Assembly: GCA_020850325.1 (NCBI GenBank)
Contig: JADZEW010000013.1
Span: forward strand, 1 to 64,000
Direction of reading: 5' to 3'
From: Methanoregulaceae archaeon
GTDB lineage: Bacteria; Armatimonadota; Fimbriimonadia; Fimbriimonadales; Fimbriimonadaceae
Length of the DNA: 64,000 bases
The translations under genes were made by a program, and so were the position numbers. Shown piece after piece: positions 16,109 to 24,981 of the stretch. How positions within the stretch are numbered: the first letter of the stretch is position 1; each line of letters opens with the position of its first letter. The notes below the pieces were generated by a model that did not search any database, had not been told where the DNA came from, and was given only the letters and a program-made list of their open reading frames with translations.

Positions 16109-18064
16109 CTAGGTTGCGGAGACGCTGAAAGTGGAGACGATCGTGAGTTCTGATTTGATCGTGAACTCGACTTCGATCACGGTGCAGGCCGTAGACTCCC
16201 CGTAGGCCTCACTGACCAAAGTCGCAGGAGGGCTGCCGGTGAGGGTTGATCGGTTGCGCTCCATCTCGCCAACTTGAATGTCCAGACACAGCCCATCATC
16301 GCGCACCCAACGGGTCTCCTGCTCGATCCACGTGCCAGCCAAGTGCCATAGTAGCTTCGCGCTCCGTCCTTCTGAGCCCCGAAGAACATCGACCACCGTA
16401 ACTCCGATATCGCTCACGCCAATCGCCCGCTGATGCTGGACGCCCAGCCCTATCTGCTCATAGGCGTGTGACGTGCCACCCATTCCCGGGCCGCGTACAA
16501 AAATGGAACCGAACTCGGTCATGCCGTCCTCGTCGAGTTCGCTTCCCATGTCTAGATCTGCGTTGGTCCAGTGGGTGTACAAGAATCGGCTCGCGAGCGG
16601 CATCTGGTCATGGCCATCGACCATCACGGTGTTGTGGGCTGCCGTTGACTTGAAATGCTTGGACCAGTCATCGGGATCGTTATAACTGTAGGTTCCCGAA
16701 TCGATCGCGACCGGGTTGCCTTGGTGCCAGATATCAACGTGCAAGGCATCGGCTTGACCAGGACGCCCGTCGCTATACTTCGGAGCCCGCATGAACACCG
16801 AATACCCTTGCTCAGATAAGCGCGCATAACCGCCGGACAGCGCGAAATAGGAGGGTTCCGGTGATTCTGCTGCCTGAAGATTCTCTATGCGGATGCCTAA
16901 CCAAGCCAGTTCCTCGTCCCAAGAGCCCGGACCAAATGCACGTTCTTCGTCCATGAGAGCCATTCCGGCTTGGATGATCGGGCGGAAATCGAGATACTCA
17001 GCCTCTGACAGGGCGAGCGCATTCGCCCCGTCGTTCGCGCCATAGTTTGGAAGCCTACCGATATCTGGAGCGACCATGACTTCGTGCAGAAACTCCACTC
17101 CGTAGGACAACTGGTCTTCTGCCCGGCCCTCCAAGGTCGTGTCGTCTAATCGACGAGCGGCAAGCGCGGCCAGGAGGCACGCCCGCAGGGCGAGGCGTTG
17201 ATAAACGAACGAGTGTTGAACATAGCTGCCGTCAACGGCGAACTGCTCGAGGATGAGCCGCTCCAGGATGCGCTTGCCTTGCTGTCGCCAACGACGTGAA
17301 GAAGGGTGGTCCGGGAGGCAACAACCCGCAAGATAAAGCCCCGTTGCCTCGCTGGTTCCGTGGTTATTATGCTGGCCAATGGCATAGTCCATCGTCGGCT
17401 CGACCCGGTCGGCTAGCGCCGAAAGGGTGGAGGATATGAGCGTCTGAGACTCCGGCGACCGAAACACCGTGCCTGCAAACACGAGCGCCATCAGCCGAAG
17501 CGAACACTCTTGGCCGCAATACCAGTTGATGCCCTGATTCGGAGGATTCTGAGACCGCCAGTCCTGAAGAAGATCGAGAAATGCCCGCTCGTACTTTGAG
17601 GCCCCAGTTACCGCGAACGCCCGTCCGAGCGTCACCGCCCAATCGAAGCGCGACGCCTCCCAAATCCACTTGATGTCGCCCTGCCGTTCGTCGAAGTCGC
17701 GAATCTCAGTCCAGTGGACGATCGGCGTCTCATAACCGGTGAGAGGATTAGCACGCCAGGGGCCCCGTCGCTTCCAGTGCACCGAGAAGTAGCGGAGTTC
17801 CCCGCCGACGATGCGGTCAGCAGAATGGACAAGCTGTACGCGCGCTTCCTCGCCCATGACCTGTACAAGTTGGGCAGCACTGGGTAACGAGAACGGGGTC
17901 CGTAGCGTGGAGCCGCCAAACTCAGACCAAGCGCGGTGGGGCGTGAGCTTCTTGTAAGCCCCGCTGCGCAGCCGACGTCGGTGCTGGGCCACCAGCAGAA
18001 GTCGCCGGGGCCCGAGACGCAAGAGAGTCTTCGCGAGGGCGAGCTTCCGCTTCAGCACCCGCAA
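16109..18064 (-). CDS. Heparinase II/III-like polysaccharide lyase family protein
   Basis: 651 aa. Residues 1-350 form an alpha/alpha toroid: NQGINWYCGQECSLRLMALV, IGQHNNHGTSEATGLYLAG, and VDGSYVQHSFVYQRLALR, which holds the usual Asn/His/Tyr catalytic neighbourhood. Residues 395-650 form the beta-sandwich Hepar_II_III domain with DALHVDIWHQGNPVAIDSG, TYSYN and AAHNTVMVDG. Such proteins cleave or edit uronic-acid polymers. In polysaccharide loci they accompany glycosyltransferases, as here. No classic signal peptide is seen; the N-terminus is basic. Confidence 0.85.
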   Translation of the reverse strand: MRVLKRKLALAKTLLRLGPRRLLLVAQHRRRLRSGAYKKLTPHRAWSEFGGSTLRTPFSLPSAAQLVQVMGEEARVQLVHSADRIVGGELRYFSVHWKRRGPWRANPLTGYETPIVHWTEIRDFDERQGDIKWIWEASRFDWAVTLGRAFAVTGASKYERAFLDLLQDWRSQNPPNQGINWYCGQECSLRLMALVFAGTVFRSPESQTLISSTLSALADRVEPTMDYAIGQHNNHGTSEATGLYLAGCCLPDHPSSRRWRQQGKRILERLILEQFAVDGSYVQHSFVYQRLALRACLLAALAARRLDDTTLEGRAEDQLSYGVEFLHEVMVAPDIGRLPNYGANDGANALALSEAEYLDFRPIIQAGMALMDEERAFGPGSWDEELAWLGIRIENLQAAESPEPSYFALSGGYARLSEQGYSVFMRAPKYSDGRPGQADALHVDIWHQGNPVAIDSGTYSYNDPDDWSKHFKSTAAHNTVMVDGHDQMPLASRFLYTHWTNADLDMGSELDEDGMTEFGSIFVRGPGMGGTSHAYEQIGLGVQHQRAIGVSDIGVTVVDVLRGSEGRSAKLLWHLAGTWIEQETRWVRDDGLCLDIQVGEMERNRSTLTGSPPATLVSEAYGESTACTVIEVEFTIKSELTIVSTFSVSAT

Positions 18065-18082
18065 AGTGTACCGGCGAGTTGC

Positions 18083-18481
18083 TTACCGATAGGGATCGCG
18101 GCTCTTGCGCCAATGAATGAGGCCAATCACAAACATGGCAACCAGCGGAATCACGAAGCCTGCAATATGGCCGAGGAGCATCTTCTTGCCCCAGTCGCTC
18201 ACCTGGCTCATATAAAACGCATCGGTAAGGCACCACGACAGCGATCCACCCGAATACAACCCTAGGAGCAAGAAGAGCATCGCTGACCACTTCCAAGGCT
18301 TCGGCTTGTCTTCACGAACTTCGGCGAGCATGCCCAAGCCGAAGATCGTTACGCCGACGATCGTCATCAGGATCGGCACGTAGAGCGGTTCATGCCACTT
18401 CTGCGGCAAAGACTCACACGACAACAGAAAACCACCGAGTTCAACCATGAGCATCGCTATCCCTCGCAGATTTTGGGCCAT
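18083..18481 (-). CDS. Small four-helix integral membrane protein
   Basis: 132 aa. Four hydrophobic segments lie at about residues 6-22, 33-53, 66-86 and 100-122, with a charged C-terminal tail HWRKSRDPYR. No family was recognised. It lies 18 bp upstream of the heparinase-like gene on the same strand, so it is probably co-transcribed with the polysaccharide genes. Confidence 0.6.
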   Translation of the reverse strand: MAQNLRGIAMLMVELGGFLLSCESLPQKWHEPLYVPILMTIVGVTIFGLGMLAEVREDKPKPWKWSAMLFLLLGLYSGGSLSWCLTDAFYMSQVSDWGKKMLLGHIAGFVIPLVAMFVIGLIHWRKSRDPYR

Positions 18482-18531
18482 CGGGCAGGAAAAATGCCCG
18501 CATGTTTACCAGGATGCCCAAGGAACCTCGC

Positions 18532-19611
18532 TTATGCGCTGGGATAACTGCCCAGCACCACCGTCTCTAGGGCGAGTTCACGGAGCCGCTCGATCGCCCG
18601 CGCCATGTTGTCATCCAAGCGGTGCCCGACACAGTCAAGAAAGAACATGTATTCGAACTGCGCCCGCTGAGCGGGGCGAGACTCGATCATGAGTAGGTTC
18701 ACGCTTTCTGATTCCAACGCTCCCAGGGCCCGGTAGAGTTGGCCGGGCTGGTTGCGCAGGTTGAACATCAGACTCGTCTTATCACGCCCGGTTTGGGCGG
18801 GCTCGTTGAACCCAATCACCAAGAACCGGGTTTGATTCTGCGGGTTATCTTGAATGTGCTCGACAAGCACGGGAATGCCGACCGTCTCCGCGCCCAGGCG
18901 ATTTGCGATCGCCGCGCTCCGAGGGTCGTTCAGCGCCCGCTCCGCAGCGCGTGCGGTGGGCATGACTTCGACCACTTCTGCCTGGGGCAGGTTCTCGCGA
19001 AGCCATCGCCGGCATTGCAGCGCGGGCTGCGGGCCAGCATACACCCGCTCGATCTGCGCTAAGGTCTCGGCAACGCTGACCAACTGGTGGTCGATAGAGA
19101 TATAGCGCTCAGCACAAATCTTGGCGTTCGTCAACGGAAACATGTCGAGCGTCTCGGGAACCACCCCGGCCAGAGAGTTCTCGACCGGGACGACGCCGTA
19201 GTCCGCCGAACCGTGCTCGACCGCCATGAACACGTCGTGGATCGTATCGACTGGCATCAGATTCGAACTGGAGCCGAACGTCTGCGCCGCGGCAATGTTG
19301 GAAAATGTCCCCGGGGGGCCCCAGTAAGCAGCGCACAGGGGCTTCTCAAGCGCCCGTGCCGCTGAGATCACCTCGCGGAAAATGCTGCGGAGCTGATCGG
19401 GCAACAGCGGTCCGGCGTTGATCTCGCGAATGCGCTCGAAGACTTCACGCTCGCGTTCGGGGGTGAAGAACGGACGCTGATCTCGACCCTTGAGCTTTCC
19501 GATGGACTGGGCGAGTTCCGCCCGCCGGTTCAACAACTCGACGAGTTCGGAGTCCAGCTGGTCGATTTCGGCGCGTGCGGCAAGAAGAGGGTTATGGGCT
19601 TCCGGGTCCAT
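18532..19611 (-). CDS. pheA: Bifunctional chorismate mutase / prephenate dehydratase
   Basis: 359 aa. It makes phenylpyruvate from chorismate for phenylalanine synthesis. Residues 8-90 are an AroQ-type chorismate mutase (EIDQLDSELVELLNRRAELA, with Arg and Lys of the active site). Residues 95-270 are the prephenate dehydratase with GPPGTFSNIAA, YGVVPVENSLAGVV and the substrate motif NQTRFLVIG. The C-terminal ACT domain (about 280-355) includes KTSLMFNLRNQPGQLYRAL and ESRP, the usual phenylalanine feedback site. It diverges from cdaA, and the promoter must lie in the ~60 bp gap. Confidence 0.95.
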   Translation of the reverse strand: MDPEAHNPLLAARAEIDQLDSELVELLNRRAELAQSIGKLKGRDQRPFFTPEREREVFERIREINAGPLLPDQLRSIFREVISAARALEKPLCAAYWGPPGTFSNIAAAQTFGSSSNLMPVDTIHDVFMAVEHGSADYGVVPVENSLAGVVPETLDMFPLTNAKICAERYISIDHQLVSVAETLAQIERVYAGPQPALQCRRWLRENLPQAEVVEVMPTARAAERALNDPRSAAIANRLGAETVGIPVLVEHIQDNPQNQTRFLVIGFNEPAQTGRDKTSLMFNLRNQPGQLYRALGALESESVNLLMIESRPAQRAQFEYMFFLDCVGHRLDDNMARAIERLRELALETVVLGSYPSA

Positions 19612-19674
19612 GATGTGTCACATTTGCCGGCCCCGTTGCCGTCATCCTTCATTATTGCCGAGATTGCGGCTAAA

Positions 19675-20559
19675 ATGAACCTACCTCGGAGTGCCGTGAA
19701 CGACACGATCAAGCCCCTACTGGATCTCTTCCACGAGATGTCGTGGCGTAACGTCGTGTCCGTGATCGATATTCTGCTGGTGACCTACCTCGTTTATCGG
19801 CTGTTTTCGCTGGTACGAGGCACGCGAGCTATCCGTATTGTTGCCGGGATTGCGTTCTTTCTGGTGATCCTCTTCGTCAGCAAGTGGCTTCAGCTCGATA
19901 CGCTCCACTGGCTTCTTGAGAAAGGCACGCTCCTCGGCCCGGTGGCCTTGGTCATCTTGTTGCTGCCAGAACTGCGGCAGGCACTTGAGGGTTTTGGGCA
20001 GCTCGGTCTGTGGACGCAGAAACTAGTCGGCTCGGAGCGCACCGACGTCAAGGCCGAGACGGTGGAGAAGATCGTCGCGGCGGCCGCCGAGATGAGTTCG
20101 GCGCGGATCGGGGCCCTGATGGTGATCGAGCAAGCCAGCCCGATGATCGACGTGATCTCCAGCGGCGTTCCGCTGAACGCCAACCTCTCGACGCCCCTGC
20201 TGGTGTCGATCTTCTATGAAGGCAACCCGCTTCACGACGGTGCAACCGTCATCAAGGGGGACGAGATCATCGCCGCCGCCTGTCGCCTACCTCTCAGTGA
20301 AAACGCTAGGCTTGACCCCGCCCTGCACATGCGCCACCGAGCAGGTATCGGTGTCTCTGAGCAGCACGACTGTCTCGTCATTATTGTCAGCGAAGAGCGG
20401 GGCACCATCAGTGTCGTCAAGGATGGCCACCTGCGTCGAATGGCGGGCCATGTCGAACTTCGCGAAGTGCTGAATCATGAGCTTCGTTTGGTCAGCGAAG
20501 AGGAAACGGAGTCCGAGCCCAAACGACGGCTCTTTGCGAGAGGATCGAAACTACGATGA
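19675..20559 (+). CDS. cdaA: Diadenylate cyclase CdaA
   Basis: 294 aa from the ATG at 19675. The frame stays open upstream across the pheA start, but that part lacks family similarity. The enzyme condenses two ATP to c-di-AMP. Three transmembrane helices lie at about 27-45, 51-68 and 85-100. The DAC domain (110-270) has the catalytic DGA (188-190, in LHDGATVI) and RHRA (220-223) motifs. It is followed by cdaR with a 4 bp overlap, as in the classical cdaA-cdaR pair. No glmM follows. Confidence 0.95.
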   Translation: MNLPRSAVNDTIKPLLDLFHEMSWRNVVSVIDILLVTYLVYRLFSLVRGTRAIRIVAGIAFFLVILFVSKWLQLDTLHWLLEKGTLLGPVALVILLLPELRQALEGFGQLGLWTQKLVGSERTDVKAETVEKIVAAAAEMSSARIGALMVIEQASPMIDVISSGVPLNANLSTPLLVSIFYEGNPLHDGATVIKGDEIIAAACRLPLSENARLDPALHMRHRAGIGVSEQHDCLVIIVSEERGTISVVKDGHLRRMAGHVELREVLNHELRLVSEEETESEPKRRLFARGSKLR

Positions 20560-21530
20560 AGCGGCCTAACGTTGGTTTGATCGTCGCGTCGATGCTGGTC
20601 TCCGTATTGCTGTGGCTGCAGGTGCGATCCGAGGCCGCCCTGCAAACAACCCGCAAGATTGACCTGCCGCTCCGATACGTCAACCTGGACGAGGAGATGT
20701 ATGTGGTGAGGAATCTGCCCAAGTCGATTGCAGCGCAGGTCGAGGGCACCGCCGAGCAAATCGACCGCTTTACTTCGCTCAAAGCTGGGACGGTGGTCGC
20801 TACCGTCGACTTGAGCGATGCCAATCCCGAGATCACCACGTACCGCGTTCGATTACCCCGCTCCGAGGCTATTCAACGGACCGGAGCCGACTTGCGGGCC
20901 TTAAGCGACGATGTCTTCATCATCATTGAAGAAGTCGCGATCAAAGAGTCGAGCGTCACCATCGATCCCTACAACGCGCCCGCTGGGCTGATGTTCTCGA
21001 CAGCCGAGGTCTCTCCGGAGAAGGTTCGGCTTCGCGGTCCCATGGGGGACCTCGCCCGTGTTGATCAGGTCCGCGCGCGTTTCGACTTGTCTCAGGCGCC
21101 CGGAAGAGGGGTGACCGTACCGCTCGAGATTCTCGACAAGAACCAGCGGCCACTTGAAGCGGTGCGGGCTATCCCTCCCGAGGTATCCGTCGTCGCCCAG
21201 CTCGCCAAGGTCGCCCCCGCCAAGTCGATCATCGTTTCGGTGGTGTTTGCCGGCGGGAGCAAGCCCGCACCGGGATATCGGCTGGTCGAGTTCGAGGCCA
21301 TCCCGCCGATCGTGTCGGTCAGCGGCGAAATGAATCTTCTAACTGCCCTCAAGTCTCTAAACACCGAAGCCATCCGACTGGATGGACTGATGCAGCCGAC
21401 GACGATTCGCGTGAGATTGACGCCCCCGCGGGGTCTATCGTTGGACAAGAACACCGTCGATGTACGACTGAAGATCGAGAAGATCCCCGAGATCGACGGG
21501 CCGCCGGTCGTTGACGGCGACAATCCATGA
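20556..21530 (+). CDS. cdaR: CdaA regulator CdaR (YbbR-domain protein)
   Basis: 324 aa. One N-terminal transmembrane helix (about 5-22, VGLIVASMLVSVLLWLQV) is followed by three to four YbbR-like beta domains of about 80 residues (for example PKSIAAQVEGTAEQIDRF and PEKVRLRGPMGDLARVDQV). Together they form an extracytoplasmic arm. In Firmicutes CdaR binds CdaA and modulates c-di-AMP synthesis. ATGA overlaps at both ends show tight coupling with cdaA and with the GNAT gene. Confidence 0.92.
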   Translation: MKRPNVGLIVASMLVSVLLWLQVRSEAALQTTRKIDLPLRYVNLDEEMYVVRNLPKSIAAQVEGTAEQIDRFTSLKAGTVVATVDLSDANPEITTYRVRLPRSEAIQRTGADLRALSDDVFIIIEEVAIKESSVTIDPYNAPAGLMFSTAEVSPEKVRLRGPMGDLARVDQVRARFDLSQAPGRGVTVPLEILDKNQRPLEAVRAIPPEVSVVAQLAKVAPAKSIIVSVVFAGGSKPAPGYRLVEFEAIPPIVSVSGEMNLLTALKSLNTEAIRLDGLMQPTTIRVRLTPPRGLSLDKNTVDVRLKIEKIPEIDGPPVVDGDNP

Positions 21531-22300
21531 TCGTGATCCGCCCAATCAACGACGCTGAGGCTCCGGCATTCTTGGCTCTGCTGTGCCGAATCTTCAACCT
21601 CGACCCCGCGCGAGCGGAGAGCATCTTTTACTCAGAGCCCTTCTTCGACCTCGACCGAAAATGGGCGCTGTTTGAGGCGGGGCGTATCCGCAGCATTCTT
21701 ACCACCGTCCCACTCGTATTCGGAGATGGCCCCGCCTACGGCATCGCTGGGGTAGGCACGGACCTCGATCATCAAGGGCGTGGCTTCGGGGAAAGGCTCT
21801 TGCGCGCGGTGCTGAATCACGGCCGAGACTCCGGGGAGGAACGTGCGCTGCTGTTTGCCCACCGTCCCGAGCTTTATGAGCGCTGCGGTTTCGAAGTCCT
21901 GGACCACGTCATCCGGGCGCCGCTTGTGCCATCCAACACGGACAACAATGCACCGCTCCTTCCCTTCGAGGACGTCTCAACGTGTTATGAACAATGGGCG
22001 AATCGGTCGGTGCACCGACTTCAACGTCCTCCGCGACGCTGGCAGTTCTGGAAGTGGAACCTGCGCATCTGCAGTGAGGTGGCCGGTGGATATGTTTGCC
22101 AAGAAGGTGACACGGTTCGGGAGTGCATCTTTGATGTGCCCCTCGATGCCTGGCCGGTCTATCCGGGGGCCGAGTGGTTTGGCCTGCGATGCATGGCCGA
22201 GGAGATGCAGCTACCGGTTGGCGAGGCGAAGGAAGAGCTCATCTACATGGGATACGGCTTTTCTTCACCGCCGCGGATGTTCATGACAGATCAGTTCTGA
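21527..22300 (+). CDS. Eis-like GNAT acetyltransferase
   Basis: 257 aa, longer than a single GNAT domain. The N-terminal half has VGTDLDHQGRGFGERLLRAV, the acetyl-CoA loop, and HRPELYERCGFEVL, motif B. The C-terminal part (150-257) has RRWQFWKWNL and MAEEMQLPVGEAKEEL segments resembling the second GNAT/sterol-carrier regions of Eis-type enzymes. It is translationally coupled to cdaR by a 4 bp overlap in place of the usual glmM. The substrate is unknown. Confidence 0.8.
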   Translation: MIVIRPINDAEAPAFLALLCRIFNLDPARAESIFYSEPFFDLDRKWALFEAGRIRSILTTVPLVFGDGPAYGIAGVGTDLDHQGRGFGERLLRAVLNHGRDSGEERALLFAHRPELYERCGFEVLDHVIRAPLVPSNTDNNAPLLPFEDVSTCYEQWANRSVHRLQRPPRRWQFWKWNLRICSEVAGGYVCQEGDTVRECIFDVPLDAWPVYPGAEWFGLRCMAEEMQLPVGEAKEELIYMGYGFSSPPRMFMTDQF

Positions 22301-22370
22301 ACTGGCTTGCGGGTGCGGGCTTCGAGTCACAAGCAAGGCGAGTGACAATGCCGTGCACGGGCTCAGAGCC

Positions 22371-23126
22371 TCACTTTAACGGCCGGATCTCGATCTTCCG
22401 AAACTCGACTGGCGAACTTTCCGACTGAAGCGCGATCCATCCGCGTCTGAGCTTTAACTCACCCCCTGCCGCGGCGACGACCGCTTTGGCATCGGCGTCG
22501 TTGGGGTCGAGCTGCGCACCCGAGTACTGCATCACTTTCTCGCCGTTGATTCGGTGGATGATCTGCCCACCTGGCCAGACCTCGAGCTCGCACTTGACCC
22601 ACTGATCGCCATCGTAGGTCTTGGAGCTCGAACTGGTGCAGTGCTGCGTCCACAGCTTGTCTTGGTAGAAGATGTTCGTGCCCGGGGTGCAAATGTTGGC
22701 GGTCGGTCGGTCCCCGCCTCCCAGCCCGCCCAAGAACTGAAGCTCCAGGCTCACCGGGAAGTTCTGGTCCTTGGTCATCGTCTTCGGGTCTTGGCAGTGG
22801 AACATCACGCCGCTGTTCCGGTTGGCCCAGCCAGGGCCATCTTTGATCTGGGTGCCCGTGAAGCGATACTCGAGCCGAAGCACATAGCCTTGGAAGGGGC
22901 TCTTGTAGAACAGATGGCCGAATCGGCCCTTGAATTCGCCGTTGTACTGGTCATAGTTGACCTGGATCGCGCCGTTGCTGACACGGAAGGTGTCGCCGAA
23001 GTTTTCACCGTAGGCGTAGCCGGTGATCTTCGGCGTCCAGCCTTCGAGATTCTTGCCGTTAAAAAGGGGAGTCCACTCAGCGGCGGGCTGGGCAAGTACG
23101 GACAGGGCAAGGATGGCGGTGATCAT
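22371..23126 (-). CDS. Secreted DUF1080 (3-keto-disaccharide hydrolase-like) protein
   Basis: About 251 aa from the ATG at 23126, which gives a clean signal peptide ITAILALSVLAQPAAEW; an in-frame start lies 5 codons upstream. WTPLFNGKNLEGWTPK is the family's hallmark start. RNSGVMFHCQDP and SLELQFLGG are the conserved strands of its concanavalin-like sandwich, and IHRINGEKVMQYS and GWIALQSESSPVEFRKIEI close the domain. Some members hydrolyse 3-keto-glycosides, but activity here is not shown. It is a single gene. Confidence 0.9.
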   Translation of the reverse strand: MITAILALSVLAQPAAEWTPLFNGKNLEGWTPKITGYAYGENFGDTFRVSNGAIQVNYDQYNGEFKGRFGHLFYKSPFQGYVLRLEYRFTGTQIKDGPGWANRNSGVMFHCQDPKTMTKDQNFPVSLELQFLGGLGGGDRPTANICTPGTNIFYQDKLWTQHCTSSSSKTYDGDQWVKCELEVWPGGQIIHRINGEKVMQYSGAQLDPNDADAKAVVAAAGGELKLRRGWIALQSESSPVEFRKIEIRPLK

Positions 23127-23210
23127 GCCTGATTGTGGCACGGTGCACTCGGGAAGGCGCCGCTCGGTCGGTGCCGACCGAGCGTGAACTACGCTGCCTA
23201 TCTACTTTCG

Positions 23211-24284
23211 TCAGCGAACCCGATAAGTTGCCAGCTCGTCCATCGTCGCCGGGACCTTGATCTCGCCGGCGATGATCTTGTCCTGGACTTCCTTGATCTT
23301 CGCCAGATTCGCCTCGCCGATCGCGTCCTTCGTGAACTGCATCTCCGAGAGGCCGACGCCGTTTGACTTGAGGTCGTACACCTTCACGCCGGTATCCCAG
23401 CGGCCTTCCTTCAGATCGTTGATCGTCTGGAATACAGACTCGTCCACGCGCTTGATCATCGAGGTCAGGACGCGTCCCTCGGCCAGATAGTCCTGATCGC
23501 TGTCCACCCCGATCGCGTACTTCCCTTCTTCCTGCGCCGCGTTGATCACGCCGAGGCCACACTTACCAGCCGCGTGGTAGACGACATCGGCACCTTGGCC
23601 GTACAGGGTCTTCGCGTTCTGCTTGCCGAGGTCGACGTTGTTCCAGTCGCCGGTGTACTTCGCAGGAAGCACGACGATCGCCGGGTTGGCCGTCCGAGCA
23701 CCAGCCTCATAGCCCGCCTGGAACTTCTTGATCAGGTCGATCTCCTGACCACCGACGAAGCCGATCTTGCCTGTCTTCGTCATGAGCCCAGCCACGTAAC
23801 CGGCGAGGAAGCTGCCTTCTTCCTCCTTAAAGACGAGCGAACGAACGTTGGGCGAATCCACGGGCGCATCGACGATTGCAAACTTCACGTTCAGGTGCTT
23901 CGGCGCAACTTCGCTCATCGCCTTCTGCATATTGATGCCGATAGCGAAGATGAGATCGCAGCCGCTCTCAGCGAGCGTCTCTAGATTCGTCGCGTAGTCG
24001 CTCTCGCGGGCGCTGTCGACGGTCTTCGCGTCGATGCCCAGTTCTTTAATCGCTCGCTCCAGCCCGCGGTAGGCGCTGTCGTTAAACGACTTGTCGCCGC
24101 GTCCGCCGCTATCGAACACCAAGCCGATCTTCAGCATCTTCTCGGTCGGCGTGCCCGCCGTCCCGGAAGTACCGTTGTCGCCTGTCGCCTTCGATCCCGA
24201 ATCTCCACAACCAATCAACGCGAACGCAAACGCCGCTGCTACGATGCCACTCTTCCAACCGTTCAACTCTTTGAACCTCCTCAA
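23211..24284 (-). CDS. BMP-family (PnrA-like) substrate-binding lipoprotein
   Basis: 357 aa. A lipoprotein signal ends in ALIGC at residues 22-26. The mature part has the basic-membrane-protein fold: KIGLVFDSGGRGDKSFNDSA, YVAGLMTKTGKIGFVGG and AIGVDSDQDY. PnrA-type members bind purine nucleosides for an ABC importer. No permease or ATPase genes are adjacent, so the partner transporter is elsewhere. It diverges from the next gene with about 60 bp between them. Confidence 0.92.
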   Translation of the reverse strand: MRRFKELNGWKSGIVAAAFAFALIGCGDSGSKATGDNGTSGTAGTPTEKMLKIGLVFDSGGRGDKSFNDSAYRGLERAIKELGIDAKTVDSARESDYATNLETLAESGCDLIFAIGINMQKAMSEVAPKHLNVKFAIVDAPVDSPNVRSLVFKEEEGSFLAGYVAGLMTKTGKIGFVGGQEIDLIKKFQAGYEAGARTANPAIVVLPAKYTGDWNNVDLGKQNAKTLYGQGADVVYHAAGKCGLGVINAAQEEGKYAIGVDSDQDYLAEGRVLTSMIKRVDESVFQTINDLKEGRWDTGVKVYDLKSNGVGLSEMQFTKDAIGEANLAKIKEVQDKIIAGEIKVPATMDELATYRVR

Positions 24285-24345
24285 ACCGGGTAAACTGTCC
24301 CATTATGGCGCACCCTCAGTGCGTCACTCCCCGGAGTCCCGTTCC

Positions 24346-24978
24346 TTGATCACGATCCACCTTACGAAGCTCGAAACCGCCCTTGAACAGGTGCGGAAGT
24401 CCTACCCGAAGCTGCGTCCCACCGACGCCGCTTTGATCGCATCCGCCCTCTCGCTGGCCGGACGCCATGCCATCGCCCACTACGAGGGTGAAGAGTATGT
24501 GTGGCCCGAAGACTACGAACGGCTGGCCGCAGCGATGCGCAGCCAAGTAGATATGATCCAGGAGGGCATCGAGGTCGTCAAGCCGAAGAAGGGTGCGCCG
24601 GAAGAGGAGCCGATCACGATCAATGTGGGCCTCTCTCCGAACCTCAGTGCGGGCGAGAAGTCGCTCGACGGCTACGACAAGCTGAAGTCGGTGCTCAGCG
24701 ATGCCCTGCAGTCGGGGGTGGAGTTCCTCTACGCGCCGAGTGACATCGGTTGGCAGTGGGCGCTCGATCGCGTTAACTGGAGCACCGTGGCGGGCAAGGA
24801 AGTTTCGCGACGAATCAAGGTCAAGACCGGATTCACCGAGGGCGCCGTCGGCATCGAGCAGGGGGCCGCGGGCAGCAAGCGCCGAGCCGCCAAGGCGAAG
24901 GCCGCCGCCGTGGTTGTCGAGGAAGTCCCCGACGAGCCGGCCGAAGAAGTCGCGGAAGAGGCGGGCGAAGAAGCGTAA
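24346..24978 (+). CDS. Protein of unknown function with acidic Ala/Glu-rich tail
   Basis: About 210 aa from a TTG at 24346 preceded by GGAG nine bases upstream. A longer frame would run through the promoter and coding region of the divergent BMP gene and is rejected. The N-terminus ITIHLTKLETALEQVRKSYPKLRP and ALSLAGRHAIAHYEGEEYVW are helical. The middle is mixed. The last 40 residues are basic, then acidic and Ala/Glu-rich (RRAAKAKAAAVVV, then EEVPDEPAEEVAEEAGEEA), a likely disordered tail. I do not recognise the family. Confidence 0.65.
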   Translation: MITIHLTKLETALEQVRKSYPKLRPTDAALIASALSLAGRHAIAHYEGEEYVWPEDYERLAAAMRSQVDMIQEGIEVVKPKKGAPEEEPITINVGLSPNLSAGEKSLDGYDKLKSVLSDALQSGVEFLYAPSDIGWQWALDRVNWSTVAGKEVSRRIKVKTGFTEGAVGIEQGAAGSKRRAAKAKAAAVVVEEVPDEPAEEVAEEAGEEA

Positions 24979-24981
24979 ACG

